Source: JAFDZW01 sp038229915
Lineage (GTDB): Bacteria; Bacteroidota; Ignavibacteria; Palsa-1295
DNA length: 6,297 bases
NCBI GenBank assembly: GCA_038229915.1
Contig: JBBRNY010000126.1
Coordinates: 1-6,297 of the forward strand
Direction of reading: 5' to 3'
In this document: positions 6,239 to 6,297 of the stretch, one piece after another
Layout: every line of letters begins with the position of its first letter
Position numbering within the stretch: position 1 is the first letter of the stretch
Position numbers and translations under genes: made by a program
Notes under the pieces: model-generated
Databases searched by the model: none
Told to the model about the DNA's origin: nothing
Seen by the model: only the letters and a program-made list of their open reading frames with translations

Positions 6239-6297
6239 ATTACAGATAACATACAACTCGGGATAGAAGTTGTTTTGCACTAAAATGGAGGGCTTAC
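6239..6297. other. Upstream region of lipB, up to window edge
   Basis: These 59 bases probably contain the lipB leader and perhaps its promoter. I see no firm promoter boxes and no Shine-Dalgarno sequence before the ATG at 6238. An ATG on the plus strand at 6285 could begin a divergent gene, but only four codons are visible, so no gene is called. Confidence 0.35.

Noticed and set aside
6285..6297. Start of a plus-strand gene at the right edge (ATG at 6285).
   Set aside because: Only four codons are visible, so nothing supports it as coding.

Overview
This 6.3 kb window contains eight protein-coding genes and almost no non-coding DNA. It looks like a bacterial chromosome, probably from the Bacteroidota/Chlorobi (FCB) side of the tree. 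The clues are moderate GC, A/T-rich leaders before start codons, no recognisable Shine-Dalgarno sequence before any of the eight starts, and protein sequences that look like that group. This assignment is inference, not proof. Stop codons are only TAA and TAG in the seven genes whose ends are visible, and the standard genetic code fits throughout.

Left part, minus strand. An atypical short-chain dehydrogenase/epimerase-like protein (993 down to 1, running off the left edge) follows 7 bases behind an acetyl-CoA C-acetyltransferase (thiolase, 2176 down to 1001). The two are probably co-transcribed leftward. A 155-base divergent intergenic region (2177-2331) holds a 22-base near-perfect palindrome directly before the next gene. 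It is the best candidate operator in the window.

Centre, plus strand. A TetR-family regulator (2332-2904) is followed by a tight run paaA (2930-3919), paaB (3925-4299), paaC (4301-5056) and paaD (5058-5543). PaaA, PaaB and PaaC are subunits of the ring 1,2-phenylacetyl-CoA epoxidase of aerobic phenylacetate breakdown, and PaaD is its iron-sulfur/maturation partner. PaaA keeps all six expected diiron ligands. The reductase gene paaE, which usually ends this operon, is absent: the next gene, 11 bases after paaD, is on the other strand. No CoA ligase, isomerase, hydrolase or hydratase gene of the pathway is in the window, so the rest must lie elsewhere or be missing.

Right part, minus strand. 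lipB (octanoyltransferase of lipoate synthesis, 6238 down to 5555) converges on paaD. It is a housekeeping gene and probably marks the edge of the catabolic cluster.

Working model: the TetR protein binds the palindrome, represses its own operon with paaABCD, and may also control the divergent thiolase, which could consume or form the acyl-CoA products of ring cleavage. I see no mobile element, CRISPR array, RNA gene or clearly new system. The points worth following are the reductase-less epoxidase operon, the operator, the long PaaB N-terminus, the altered metal-site motif in PaaC and the high density of GATC sites.
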